A stretch of 64,000 nt of DNA from Russula earlei. Lineage: Eukaryota; Basidiomycota; Agaricomycetes; Russulales; Russulaceae. Where the stretch lies: positions 124,001-188,000 of the forward strand of contig JAGFNK010000025.1 in NCBI GenBank assembly GCA_025769875.1, given 5' to 3'. Position numbers and translations under genes: made by a program. Below, in pieces: positions 32,600 through 45,016 of this stretch. Each line of letters begins with the position of its first letter. Positions within the stretch are counted from its first letter, which is position 1. Below the pieces are notes generated by a model. It worked only from the letters and a program-made list of their open reading frames with translations. It did no database searches and had not been told where the DNA came from.

Positions 32600-35500
32600 A
32601 ACTCAACAATCTCCGCAGAAGCCAGATAGCCGCCCGAGAACTTCCCCCGTTCCCCGGTCTTGGGTCACTCCCACACCCCCCTTGCCCCCTCCCTCCAGCT
32701 CGACCTCTCCCTCTTCCCCCCCCCCTCCTCCTCATCCCTCTACCGCCCGCCCAATCAAATGGAGTTACCACATCTGTCTCTGATCCAGCATCGCCTTTCA
32801 TCATCACCCGATTGCCGCCCACTCCAGCCGCTCCTCTTTTTGTCCCGACCTTCCCACTTCCTTGGCAGCCCGCCATCGGAATTCCCCGCCGTTCCATACA
32901 CGGTTTGCGCCCCCTCTCCTCACCATCCCTTTCCTCCGATAACCAGAATGGGATGTATGCCTTTTGACTCTCGCCCAAGGCCCTGCGTCATGTGCGTGAC
33001 CGTTCCCTCATCGTTCCCGTCTCCCCCTATCTATCACCGTGGATCAGATCTCTGCCGAGCAAGTCAGACGCGATCCCCTCAGACTTTAAACACTCGCTTT
33101 TAGAACTGAGTGATCCGCGCATAACCGGTTGCCCCCTCTTCTTTCTCGTTACCATGGAATGCCATATCACGGCCCTCGGTTAATGGAAAAGAACCTTCCT
33201 CCAAACTCCCGGCGGGACTTGTGGATGTCTCGACGGCGGCCCCGAGAGTCAAACCTTGTGAGTTCGCGTTCGGACGTTGACTCCCTTGGCAATGTCCGCT
33301 TTCGAAATACCTTTCTCCGAGTCCCATCTTTTCAAAATTTCACGGGCCACAGCGCTGGCCGCTGCCACCCGTCCCTCGGAACAGTCACCGTGCCCGTGCC
33401 AGCGACGCCGCACGAAATGCACTAACTTTTCCCCAAACGAATGGGTCAATCGTCGTAAATCAGTCATATAGGTTGCCCGGGCGCCCACCCCGTCACCGAG
33501 AAAGGCGCCTAAACGGTTCCTCCATATCCATTTGCCATGAGCTGCGGTGCCCCACCTACCGCACGCCTCCCGTGTACACGTTATTGATTTCTCCTTAGCG
33601 GACGCCGAAGGCACACCGTCTTATCGGAGGATGGGGGTTCGACAAATTCAAGATGCGGTCGCGGATGCATTGTTCGCATATTCCAGCGTCAAGCGTGACT
33701 TAACCCGAGTGTGTATCCACGCCATTTTTTCTACCACCATCTCTCTGTTGCTCACCGTACAAGAGTTCCTAGCATTATCAGGTTCACCATCCGCGCCGTA
33801 ACAGTTTCAGCCTTACCTTAATTTCCAACGCAAGCCTGGCTAGACCAGCGTCACCTGTTCTTCGGGCCTCTAATGGGCGCAAGCACCTCGTTCATCCATA
33901 TATATATTCCCAACCTCAGCTCGTCCCCTCTGCCTTGACGGCGCCCCGTGAGTCACCTTAAGGGTCGAGAGTCGGCCTAGGTTCATGTCTGTAGCGCGAC
34001 CATAGCTCATGCCCATAACCCACCACGCACTGGCTTGGGCCTGAAGGCTGTGCCGCACGTAATCCGAGAGTTTCGGAACACGTGGCCTTGGTCTATGACA
34101 ATAACGGGCCATCCACTCCCTAAATTTAAAGCGGGCCACACATGTGGGTTCCATGTGCCGCTATGCTTGGCATTTTCGACCCACTCGCCGCATCCTCTTG
34201 ACTGTCTTCAGTTCAGGTATCACACTGGTCTGGTCCATCATCGGCCACAAAGGTTCTTATCCTGTTTCACGAAGAAAGGCGGTTGAGAAATTGAGCCCTA
34301 TCTCGGCCGGGGAACACGATTTTGATTCATCCCTCTTATCGCTCGGTACCCGGTAGCAAAAAAATTAACCTGTTGCATGCAGGGCCCGCGACAAAAAAAA
34401 ATAAAAACAACATCATCTAGCACTTCGGGTATTTCAATGTCTCCCGGTCGCCCGTTCAACTGATCCATCCATCCACCCACTCACTGTCCCTTTCTACCTA
34501 TTGCGACGTTGTTATGGCTGTTCTAATTTCCTTTGCCTACTTCAATCCTTGCACCCCGAACTGCTCGGTTCAGCGTTTCATAAACAATATTGCCACCGTA
34601 CAGCGAGGATCAAACTCAAGATGTGCATCACTACCGGAAATCTCCTTGTCCGTAAGCCGTGTACGCAACCTCCCTCCGCCACCTAGCTGTTCGCGCTAAG
34701 TGAGCACCCATCAGCAGGCGCACATATGCACCGGCTCCGCGGCTCTCTTTATATAACAGACGCCGACGGATCGCCGTGTGGCGTGATTGCGCAGATGATG
34801 GGTGGGCACCGTCGCCGTGCCGATGGAGGGCATAAGGGCAGCAGCGAACTTGAACCCAATATCGTTACCGATTCGGTCTGTTCCTGAGGGACAGCGTGGC
34901 GACGATTGACCCAAACCGTTCGGGTCTGTCATTCTGGCGGCTCAGCTCGCGCACCTTTGCCTTTAATGTCAAGTTCCGGCGGGCGCCACTCGAGGAGCGT
35001 GGGGCATATCGTGCGAAAGGGTTCGGGTGTGCGACAACTCGAAATCCAAAAATCGTGGAGTACTTCCTCCAATCTTTTGCACATCACGTAACGGGGGCTT
35101 CATGCCCTCATTATGTCCGTGCTGCGAGCTTGATTGGGGGAGGAAAAAATGCAAACAAAACAAGCTTCTTCGTGCATGCGGGCACTATCGCATTGATAGA
35201 AGGACCGAGGCGGGAGGCTACGCGAAGCTGCCCACTAGCTACTGGTAGGTGAGCATACGGTCTTGGAGCGCATCGACGACGCGGCACCGCGGAGGCCGGG
35301 CTGCACACGCCGTCTTCAGACGAAGACGAGAACAAACGGGACGTCCGAGGGGCGCTCGCGCCGCACAGTTCAGTTCAGCGTGCAGTGTTGCTTGGTTTTT
35401 TTAAAGAAAAAAAAAAAAAAACAGAGCGACGCACGCTACAAGGGGTGGAGAACGAAGAAGTCGAAAAGTGAAGACCATGTATCTGGGCTTGGCAACGTCT

Positions 35501-38500
35501 GCCGATTCCGAGGGAACCTGGATCCGCGGCCAGTCGCCGCTGGGTCTTGCTGAGTACTGAGGGGTTATAAGTTTATCATGGAGAGGCGAGCGGCTGTAGG
35601 ACCAAAACCCCGCTCTGGCTATAATCATCAAACTTATTGTCCTTGTCTCCGAAAGTACAAGCTCGTCCTGTCTACAGGATCAAGATTCGTCGCCTCTTGA
35701 CGCCCTTGAAGCTTTTGAGGGGAAGAACGGGAACGTGATCGATCAACGGGCTCTTGGTATTGCGTATTTCCGAAGTCGCGTCGAAGCGACTTTGTGCTTT
35801 TCTTTATTATTATTATTATTATTATCATTATTATTATTCTTGTGGGTCATCATTGCCGCCCCCCTGTTTGCTTCTTTTGGCAGGTCGAAAGAGCAAGCAA
35901 AAAAAAAAAGGGCCGTGTCCGTGGGGGTTGGAAGGAATGGCAAAAGAAAACATATCACTTTATTTCATTTACTCCTTCACCGAGGCCGAAAATTGTGCAT
36001 CTGGGACTTTGGGAACGAGAACCGGGCGGGGGGAAGGAGAGGCGCGGCACGGAGTGCCGGATACTGCGGACCGGGGCGATTTCCAAGTAAGGAGAAGTAC
36101 GAAATCGCGTGACGCGTATGAGTTGCGCTGAGTTGCGCTGCTGTATACGTAGCTGGGCTCTGTTCTGTAAGATCCTTCGGGCATCGGGCATGCTGTACAC
36201 GCAAACCATTAACTTTTGCTGCCTGTGAGAAGGAAAAAAAATAATAATAATAAGCGGGCAACAAACCGGAAAAACAGTACCGTCTGGGCCCTCGGAAGTC
36301 GAATCTTCGTTCGCTTCAAACCTCACCTCACCTATTACAGTATCTCACGAGCTGAGGCTGACCGGAGACGGAGAGCTGCGGGCCGAGCGGCGCCGAAACC
36401 GCCAACCGACCGAACCATGGGTTCTCCCAGATCCAGAAACCCCAGAACCCCCCCAACCCCCCAAGATCCATGATGTGATTGATGTGGTGACGAAATGTTT
36501 TTTTTTTTTATGGACTTCACAGACAGAGATATCTTTTTTTTTTGGGGGGGGGGTTTTTTTTTTTCTGACAGAGCAAACCGACGCCCGTCCGTTCGTGACA
36601 TGTCATCATCGCATCGCATCACTAAAAAACACCAACACCAACGGCACACTGCATGCCCAAAGCCTGACTCCTTTGCTGACGAACAAAACCGATCCCCCCC
36701 CCCCCCATATGATGGCTCTTCATCCCGAGGCCCCGTCTACCTTGTCAGCAAACAGTCAGCAAAACCCATGTGGGCGAGGCGCCAAGTGAATGGCAATAAA
36801 CTAACACCGGCACTTGTCGCTGCCCTTGCCCACAAGAGCAAAGTGCGCAGTTGGGTTGGGATGTCTCGCTGCGGACCACGTGACGTACGGGTAAACTACT
36901 TTTAACTGGGCCGCTGTAGGCATCCCCGCGACCGCTGTTGGCCAATGAGGACATATCCTCCGGATCTTTTTTCTGGTGTGCCTCATGGGCGTGAGGCGGC
37001 GAAGATCTTGCGCTTCATCTGCCCCGCTCGTTATCCATGCATGCCCCTGTTCTTTCACAATTACGTTTGAGTGATCGCAGCTACATGGTAACGGGATGGC
37101 CAGATCGAAACGGCACAGCACAGATCGATCTGTCATCATCTCGCTCTTTGCCCCCGGCCCCCTCCCCTGCCCGCAACCTTTTACCCGTTCGATGATTTGG
37201 AGCGAGCCGAGTCATGCTGCGTTGCGGTTAATGAAAAGTGATATTCCGGGCGGGTGGAGCTCTGCAGATTGGGAAGAAGCGAGAGGCACGGTACCTCTTT
37301 GACGGCCAACGGAGATCACCGCCTAGGCACGCAATCGCGGTGGGGATCGCCACAGGAATGTTCAGGATGGACGCAGAGATCCGCCTTCACGTTGACGCGG
37401 ACTTCAAAACTGCTAAAAAAAAAAAAAAAAAACAATAAAGAATTAAAAAGTATTGCGTAGACACACACGTACAATATAATAACCCCTTCCGCATAGCCTA
37501 GGGGTTCAAGGTCGACTTGTGAATCTCGTGAGATCGGCTGTGCTGAGCACTAGCGAGAACGAATAGGTAAGTAAACTTTTTGCGGCTGGACCAACGTGAC
37601 CTTTGGAGTTTGGAGCCCTGTCAACACTTAACGTTCCACGTGCCCCCACCCGTCCTCTAAGTGGTGGCTAGAGACGGTCCCCCTGACCTCGAAAACGGCA
37701 AGTCCACGCGGGCAAGCGAGGGGTGGGGGTGGGCCGCGAAATATCGGACAGGGGTCTTGAATTTCGCTGAAAGTGCGAAACTCGGCTCAGTGGTCGCACG
37801 ATGGAGCGGCGGGCGGGTGCCTGATGGTGCCGCCATGTGGCTCCTACTGGGCCTGGTACGCGTCCCTGTTCAACTTTATAACCGAGCGACGCATTTTTTG
37901 ACGCAAGCTGGAAGCAGAGTACGATGGCACCACGGGTGACTGCCCGTCGTCAAAGTTCATCAAAGAGAGTTGGAGATTATTGATGAGATGAAATATTAAT
38001 AAGGTTATTTTCGTGCGATAACCACTTGGAAGCGTCGATAATCTGGTCGTTCGGCCAACTTGTCATTTATCGGCATCTTAAGCTCTTGAACCTCCACCCA
38101 CAGCGGCTTGGAGTATCAAGCCGGGGCTATCCATCAAATGGCCGTAATGCCTCCGCATACTTGTCACACGTACCACAACGCTCGAGCTGTCATGCGATGA
38201 ATGCCATCACTTCAGAGTGGGAGGGGAGGGGCGGAAGGGGGGGGGGGGGGCGTGCAAGAGCTAATACATATCAGACGTCCGGCGTTAGTCCCGTTAGACC
38301 CCACGAACGAACCCGCCGCGATGACGCCTTTGACGATGGCGATCAATTCGTTGCCTGTGATCGTGTCCGTTAGGCGTCGGGCAATTAAAAAAGCAAAAGA
38401 CAAGGCAGCTGCTTCCCCCCCCCCCCCCCAACAGCGGGAGTGAGGGGCGAGCGCGGGCGCTCGACGTACGGATTTGTCCCTGCCCCCCCCCCTCCCCCCC

Positions 38501-41267
38501 TCCCTCCAAGGTATATCGCGCATTCTGCAGCTGACCGGAACTCCCCCCACTCGTTCGATTCGAGAAGCGTCCGCCCCGCGCCGCGCCTGGCTATGCGCGG
38601 AACGTCCATTAAGGTCAAAACCCCAAAGGAATATGGGAATGATGGTGGCGCTCCGCTCTTTCCGTTCGCGCACATTCCTTTTTTTTTTTTTTTCTTTTTT
38701 CGCATTTGCATTTTTTCGTTCTGCCGATTGCTCGCGGTGAGGCGTGGCCGGGGGCGGGAGGAGGAGGGGGGGGGAGGGTGGGGTGGTGGGCCCTCGTTGA
38801 TGTGCGCTCGTCGTAAATTAACCTGACTCGCGATGCGACGCGTCGGTACGGACGGAATCTCGGATCTCTACACCGCCACGGTTTACATTTCCCGCTCTGC
38901 GTGGGGCACAACTATGGACCCTGCTCTGCCCCGTGACCTGACCGGAATCCATCTCGGGCAGCGCAGATGACCGCGCAGAGCATCTGTCGAACGCCCCGAG
39001 ATATTACGGCCCCGCATTTGGAAAGTGCGTGTTGCTTGCTTGTCAAAAAAAAAAAAAAAAAGGAAAGGAAAGGAAAGGAAAGAAACAACGACAACGACAC
39101 GAATTGGCCAAATGCCAAAAATAAAAATAAAAGATTGATGGACGATGTTGTGATGAATGACGTGAACTCGTTCTGGCGGATCCATTCCACCGTAATTGTT
39201 ACCGCACCGCCGCCAAGTAACCTTTCGCCGTGTATTCAGATGACTTCCGAGGTCTTACATTCGTGTACCATCGACTGGATATGCCCAACTTCACGCCTGA
39301 TAGGCTCGCAAACAGAAACCGATGGAACATCAAAGTCGTGCGCGCGTCCGAGTCCCACATTGTTTCATTCTGCTGTTTACATTACAGGACAAGACGGCAT
39401 GTCAAGTTTTTTTGTTAACCGTTTCGGTTCTTCCATACAGCGCTACTTCTTATTCGATGCTTCATTGACGGAAGGGGGGGGGGGGTGAGCACCGTGGCTG
39501 ACGGGAAACGGGAAGATGCCGGGCAAAATTGTCAGTGTTCGCGGGCGCCGAGCGTTGAATACGAGGGTCGTCGGACAGACGTGTGGACTCCGGGCCCACA
39601 TAAATTACGACGGTTACAGTATGGCTCGTGGACATACTGTGGACATCGCACCGGGTTCCCTTCTTTCGAACCCCACCCCTCGGAAGGCTGCTTATCGCTG
39701 CATGATCCGGGTTCCATGGCCGTCCTGGCGTGTACTGTATTGCATTTCGTATTCGCCGCAGATGCCCTTATCGTGCTTAGCTACCCACCCGCACGCGCGG
39801 TCCTTTTTGACAGCTGTCACGTTGCGGAGCGAGCGCTGTGGTCACTAGCACGTTGGCAAACGCGCTTTAGATTCTATGCCATCAGTCGTCGAACACACGG
39901 ATTAGGATATATATATCCTCTTTACTTTGGCCCCATTTTGGTCGGCGCGTCTGTGTCCATGTACCTTCCTGGGTTTTCTACACCCGCCACCCGAAGTGAC
40001 AAGCGGCCTCTTCTTCCTTGGAGTCCAAAGCCCTCGTTCGGCGGTATGGCACATCGTGCACGCGGTCGGGAGCTCCCCATTTCTGCTGACTCATTCTCCA
40101 TCGATCGGTGGTCGCTTTTGTCTCTGATTGATGTCATCATGGTTAGTCTCTGTAGCATTCAAGGAGCCTTCCAATGGGCTTTGCTATGCCCATCCATGTG
40201 CTTAGTTGCGTCGCGAACCGGCAGCTGACAGCACATCTTTGCGAAAAACCCAGGGAAACGGCGCCCCTCCCACGGTTTCCACTGCGACGTTCGAACGGCT
40301 GAATATGGGGTGGTCTGCTGTAGCCCGAGGAAAACGACCTCGCCGCGACGACGAAGGGCCCACGTGGACTGCGATCACGGTCGCCCTTCAGTCGGCTTTG
40401 ATTGCTGCCCGTCGTTCGTTTGGAAAGTCTTGGCTCCACAGCCTCTCTCGCGCGGATATCACCATCATCACTCTGCTGTTCACCTTTTCGAAGCAGCAGG
40501 CGCAGAGCGATCATCGAGCCGAAGCCGTGATGTGATCTGAATCGGCGTCTCCGCAGGCGACTTCTGGCTACGCATATACAACGTTCGGGCGACTAGACGC
40601 CGACGAGCGCGTAAACGGCTTTGTGGTTCTTCAGTCAGCCATGGTTACCCGCCGCGAGGTGGAGATTGCGTCCAACGTGTTGATAACGTTCGTCGTCCGG
40701 ACAGAGTGGAGAGGGGCCGGGGCCTACGCCACGAAAATAGCCCGTATGGTAAAGGCGTAAGGGTGATTATGTGTACACGCAGAGTTCAAATTTGGTCCTG
40801 ACCCACGGTGCATCATAGATAACGACGAGTAATGTAGACGGGCCCTGGAGGATTGGATGCTTTGAAATGGGAGGCAAACGTGTTTAGGCCCATTGGGCGA
40901 GGCGAGGGAGTTGTGCAGGCAGAGCGAAGGGAAAGTCCGCGCGCATCAAAGTTTCCTTATGCACATGATTATCACCGGGGTGCTGGAACCCAGTCTAGAG
41001 AGGAAAGAAGCCGGATGGGGCTTGGAAAAGCAGAGCGAGCGAGGATACGGATGGGCCAAAGCCAAACCAAAGACTGAAATGAACTCGACGGCGAGGCTGT
41101 GTTTGTGTCCATCTCTGACTGCAGCCGCCGTCACTCCGTGTCACGCCACCCAGCTTTCAGCGACTTTGACTCCTTTCCTCACTCCATTCGCCCTCTCTTT
41201 CCTTTATCATTTCGTTCTCCCTATCCATCAGAAGAAAAAAATAAAAACAAAGAGAGCGAAAAAAGCC
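32600..41267. other. 8.6-kb gene-poor interval with many homopolymer runs
   Basis: I find no domain-bearing frame on either strand. The interval holds homopolymer runs of 8-18 nt: T at 36500 and 38683, G at 36545, 38240 and 39473, C at 36698 and 38416, A at 35408, 37418 and 39046. It also has a TTA microsatellite (35805-35836) and a GGAAA array (39061-39080). It is not CpG-poor like the repeat block, so it looks like ordinary intergenic or promoter DNA. Part of it may be the extended upstream region of STE12. Confidence 0.5.
39485..40228 (+). CDS. Doubtful open frame, 247 codons
   Basis: This is the longest frame in the gene-poor interval. It has one hydrophobic stretch (AVLACTVLHFVFAADALIVL) but no motif I recognise. 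It starts right after a poly-G run. It may be a chance frame. Confidence 0.15.
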   Translation: MSTVADGKREDAGQNCQCSRAPSVEYEGRRTDVWTPGPHKLRRLQYGSWTYCGHRTGFPSFEPHPSEGCLSLHDPGSMAVLACTVLHFVFAADALIVLSYPPARAVLFDSCHVAERALWSLARWQTRFRFYAISRRTHGLGYIYPLYFGPILVGASVSMYLPGFSTPATRSDKRPLLPWSPKPSFGGMAHRARGRELPISADSFSIDRWSLLSLIDVIMVSLCSIQGAFQWALLCPSMCLVASRTGS

Positions 41268-42074
41268 ATGTCCTATCGCACCGACAATGGCGCGAGTTAC
41301 GATCGCACGCTCTTATCCTCCGTGCCTGACCCAACTCGCGCAGAGAAACAGGTACGTGTGTGCACAGTCCGTTCCAGCGTCACCCAGGTTTCCTCCCAGT
41401 TTCCCATTCGTTCGTCCCCAAAAATTTCATTTTCCATTCTTATCGAAACGCTCATTCTCAACCGTCGCCCCTTCATCACATCTCCTTTCATTTCTTTGTT
41501 TTTTTGGTCGTCGCCTCCACCCGCAACCCCGTCTCTCTCTTGTTTCTCTGCCCGCTGCCGAAACTGAGCTCATCCGCCCGCCCCCTAACCCCTCGTGGTT
41601 TGGTTTTGCGTTCGACAGGAAGGCTACGACGTCGACATCCTAGACGAAAGCCGCGATCGCCGCGCGCCAACGCCCCCAAAGGCCCTCGCGCCGTCCGACC
41701 AACAGCACGGACCCAGCGCGGTCGGCTACAGCCCCGGGGCGCTGAGCTACGCCCGCAAGGAAGAGCAGGCGCCGGCACCAGCGACGACGACGGCGAACGG
41801 CTACGAGCTCGTGCTCGAAAAGGTGCCGTGGTACCGCACCCGATGGGGCATCATCGCCATCGTCGTCGTGATCATCCTCATCATCGGCGGCGCGGTCGGG
41901 GGCGCGGTGGGCGGAACGCGGCATGGCTCCGACAAGTCGAAATCGAACAACAGCAGCTCGGACGTGCAGGGGCAGGGACAAGCAACCAACTCCTCCCAGC
42001 AGGTCGGCGTCACGCCCGCCTCTTCCACCTTCCCGACCGTCTCCTCGCCACCCCCACAGACGTCCCAGAAGTAG
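41268..42074 (+). CDS. Small single-pass membrane protein, function unknown
   Basis: Two exons (41268-41351 and 41619-42074) joined by a 267-nt GT-AG intron give about 179 residues. There is no signal peptide. A hydrophilic N-terminal half (with DVDILDESRDRRAPTPP and a Pro/Ala stretch) ends in VPWYRTR. The transmembrane helix WGIIAIVVVIILIIGGAVGG follows, then a Ser/Gln/Pro-rich tail of about 50 residues. This layout is common in basidiomycete lineage proteins with a basic motif before one helix; I know no function. The 5' leader is pyrimidine-rich. The intron is long for this genome. Confidence 0.65.
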
Positions 42075-42582
42075 CAACAGCAGTGCGACCATACCTCGGG
42101 TTTCTTGACGGCGAGCTCCAATACAGATCTGGCAGCCTACAAGCACCCCTGTTTCGATGGTTTTGGATGAGAGCTTTTTAATTTTATTCTTTTTTTGGGG
42201 TAACGATATGCGATGCGATCGTTCTTGCCTTGGGACACACGACTTTGCAAAGCCAGGTTCGGCTCACGCCTCCTTTCTCTTACTTTGCAATTTCCACGCG
42301 ACATGTATAATATCCTCTGCTTTAAATATTACATGACGAACTGATGTTTTCATTTTGCCTTCTTCAATATACGCTTTGCAGGGAGTTATAACTGATTATA
42401 GGGGCGTTGCGAATAGGGGCTGTTCCACAAGGTGTGTGGGACCGAGCACTAATACAGAGCTATACATAATGTTACCTGGTCCGACCAGTCATCCAGGGAT
42501 GTGCCTGGTACTTAAGACGTATTGTACAGTTCACGAACGAGGGTGGATGCTCAGCTATTATTTGGTAGTAACTCGGGAACGG

Positions 42583-43740
42583 TCATAGGTAGCCCTGTGA
42601 AGCGTTACAATCTCGGTGAAAGTGGGCCGAGGCTGCGGCTTCCATCTCATCGAGTTGCCTGACCTTTTGCATGACGTCCTCCAGCAACCGAAGAAGCCGT
42701 TCTCTTTCGTCGTGGTCGTGGTCGTGATCGTGATCGTCGCCATCGTGGTCCCGGTCGCGGTCCCGGAGGCAATCATCGCAGTCATCAGACTCCGATTCGA
42801 GGTCGCAGCGGTGAAGGAGCGCGGCCCTCATCTCGGCAATTAATGCGCGGAAGTCTCGCAGTCGCGTAGCGGCGTCCAGCAGCACGATGGGACCGGAGTC
42901 CGATATGCAAGCGCCTGCGGCGGCTGGAGAGGTTGCGGCGGCCATAATGGAGAGCGGAGAATGGCCGGAATGGCCAGGTGGGGAAGACGGCTGTCTATAC
43001 GACGCCGAGGCGGGGGGAGGTTCCGCGCCATGCACGGCGAGCGCCCGGAAGACCAGGACGGGGGAAAATGGGCCGCTTCTGAGAGAAGGGACGGAATTCA
43101 CGTTTCCATCTTCGGACTGTGAGGTCGATGTGATAGCCGGCACAAACGTATCTAGGCCACTGGGAAGGTGGACTGGGGAGTCGGGGTTGTCGGCGATGAG
43201 GAACAGAAAGGAAGAAAGGAAGGGGGGGAGGGTCCAGGGGGGGGAAGGGATTCGGCGTGAGTTTTGGACACCAGCATTGCTCTCGATTTCACTCACTGAT
43301 GGTAGATGAGACCGGCGGGGACACGGGGACGCTTGCCAACTGGCTTTTTTGGGGCGATGAAACACCTGCGAACGGACGTGGATATCAAAGGCCCATCGAT
43401 CGGTTACGATGCGAACGAATTCCATACCCTTCCACAGTCCGTGGAGGTGCTTGAGCTGAAGGACGACGGGAGAGAGACGGCCAAGAGGGCGCGAAGGGTG
43501 CGGGTGTGAAGCCGCTGACGAGCTTTTTGGACATGTTTTAAGTGGAGAGTGAGGGGAATGAGTGCCCGAAGGCACGAAGAAAGCTGTCCAGGATGATACC
43601 AGGGACTTTGATGGCATTGAAAGCAGGCCGATCGAGGAAATTCTGCTTGGAATGGCGCCCGCCAGGGAGACTACTAGCAGCACTTTAAAAGCCGACCAGT
43701 CATCTTCAAAAAGCAGCCTCGTGTGTGCCAAGGAGTCCAC
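42583..43740 (-). CDS. Hypothetical protein with HD-dipeptide repeat and C-terminal helix
   Basis: A 385-codon uninterrupted minus-strand frame. The C-terminal part looks protein-like: RLRDFRALIAEMRAALLHRC, an acidic segment, a His-Asp repeat (DHDGDDHDHDHDHDE), then an amphipathic helix (RLLRLLEDVMQKVRQLDEME) that could form a coiled coil. The middle (about 43300-43150) is pyrimidine-rich and may hide introns. The start at 43740 is the first ATG of the open frame and is uncertain. No family is recognised. Confidence 0.45.
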   Translation of the reverse strand: MDSLAHTRLLFEDDWSAFKVLLVVSLAGAIPSRISSIGLLSMPSKSLVSSWTAFFVPSGTHSPHSPLKTCPKSSSAASHPHPSRPLGRLSPVVLQLKHLHGLWKGMEFVRIVTDRWAFDIHVRSQVFHRPKKASWQASPCPRRSHLPSVSEIESNAGVQNSRRIPSPPWTLPPFLSSFLFLIADNPDSPVHLPSGLDTFVPAITSTSQSEDGNVNSVPSLRSGPFSPVLVFRALAVHGAEPPPASASYRQPSSPPGHSGHSPLSIMAAATSPAAAGACISDSGPIVLLDAATRLRDFRALIAEMRAALLHRCDLESESDDCDDCLRDRDRDHDGDDHDHDHDHDERERLLRLLEDVMQKVRQLDEMEAAASAHFHRDCNASQGYL

Positions 43741-44124
43741 CGTACTCCATCGAGAGGAGGATGAGAAATAAGAGAGGACACCTCTGGGCGCAATATTTTG
43801 AGACAGTCATTTTAGGGCAGGAGTATTTGAAAACGCAACCCGTTGCTCCAAAGGTGATTAGATAGACACTTCAGTGATGGGTTGTTAGGTTTTCGTTTCA
43901 GGGTTTTACGGTGATGATTACATAATATGTTGATTGCAAGCTGTAAGGACCGACATTTCTTCTACCTGCGGGCGGAGCCACCTGACAGTTCGTCTTGACT
44001 TGGAGGAAACGGTGGAGCATTCCACGACGACTCGTAGCCGTGTCCAACGCCATCCTCATAATTTCTTCATCACGATCATCGTTGATGTAAACGCGAAGGT
44101 AGCGCGTCTACATCGCAGGCGATC

Positions 44125-44250
44125 ATGAGTGGAACCGCGAAGTTCCCCCAAACAGAACACCCTGACGAGAATCTGTTGTAGCGGTGCCGGAATGCTTTCA
44201 ATTCTGAACGTCCGTTGGATGTTCGATCTATTGAGATGGGTAGGTGTCAG
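44125..44250 (+). pseudogene. Decayed tandem copy of the CsbD gene 5' exon
   Basis: ATGAGTGG at 44125 resembles the start of the intact gene at 44383. At 44190-44247 the bases GGAATGCTTTCAATTCTGAA onward match 44537-44600, encoding NAFNSERPLDV followed by a donor-like GTAGGT. A stop (TAG near 44180) and a frame change separate the start from the matching part. The CsbD core itself is missing. Confidence 0.6.
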
Positions 44251-44382
44251 ATGCCCCATCGCTCTGACGCCATAAGGAGTGATATTGAAAATGGTGGAGG
44301 CATGAAAGCAAACGTGACGTCATTACATTGAGGGGACTTTAAAACCAGCCGTGATGGACTTGTCAGACCGCATTCTTCCACC

Positions 44383-44874
44383 ATGAGTGAAATCCCTCAA
44401 GTCGATGCTCCGCCCCAGCACCACCTGCACCGTAGTGATGACCCTCTTCCAGGAAGATCAAGCAGAGAGAGAGAGCCATCACCTGAAGAGCAACATCCTC
44501 AGACGCAAGAGCCAGCACTGCATACGCAAGGTCGGAATGCCTTCAATTCAGAGCGTCCCTTGGATGTTCAGCCCGCTCCGGAGGGTGAGTGTCAGGTGCA
44601 CCTGAGAACTCCATAGTTGATATTGGGCTGTCCTCAGGGGGCGTTGCCCGTGGCGGTCAAGATGACCTTCCTCTGGGCAAAGCAAACATCCTCGACAAGG
44701 TTGTAGGCAAAACAGAAAAGGTTTGGCCTGCGTTTCATCTCTCTGACGCCATTGAATGTGCCGCAGGTGATCGGAAAAATTACTGGGAACGCTGAAAGGC
44801 ACGAAGTCGGTGAGCTCCGCGAGGCAGGCGGGAAGAAGGCGGTGATTGGGGAGGCACGCGCACCTCACGACTAG
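44383..44874 (+). CDS. CsbD-like small stress protein
   Basis: Three exons (44383-44584, 44638-44720, 44767-44874) give about 130 residues with all junctions in frame. The first exon encodes a hydrophilic, Pro/Gln/His-rich N-terminus ending NAFNSERPLDVQPAPEG. Exons 2 and 3 encode the CsbD-like part: NILDKVVGKTEK, then VIGKITGNAERHEVGELRE and the ending GEARAPHD, which is typical of fungal CsbD-type proteins. CsbD proteins are small, abundant and stress-induced, with no known enzymatic activity. A degenerate copy lies just upstream. Confidence 0.75.
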
Positions 44875-45016
44875 GTTGACGGTTGGAAATTAGTCGTAGT
44901 CGAGTCGATAGTTAGTCGAAAAGGAAGGGGGGCATAGCGATTATGTAAGAACACGGTTCAGAGCTGAGCGGAACTGCTGCAATGGAAAGACATTCTCATT
45001 CATTCTTCTTGCTCCC

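Noticed and set aside
37480..37560. Possible tRNA (GGGGTTCAAGGTCGAC, near 37500)
   Set aside because: No cloverleaf could be drawn: stems flanking the putative T-loop do not pair and the spacing to an A box is wrong.
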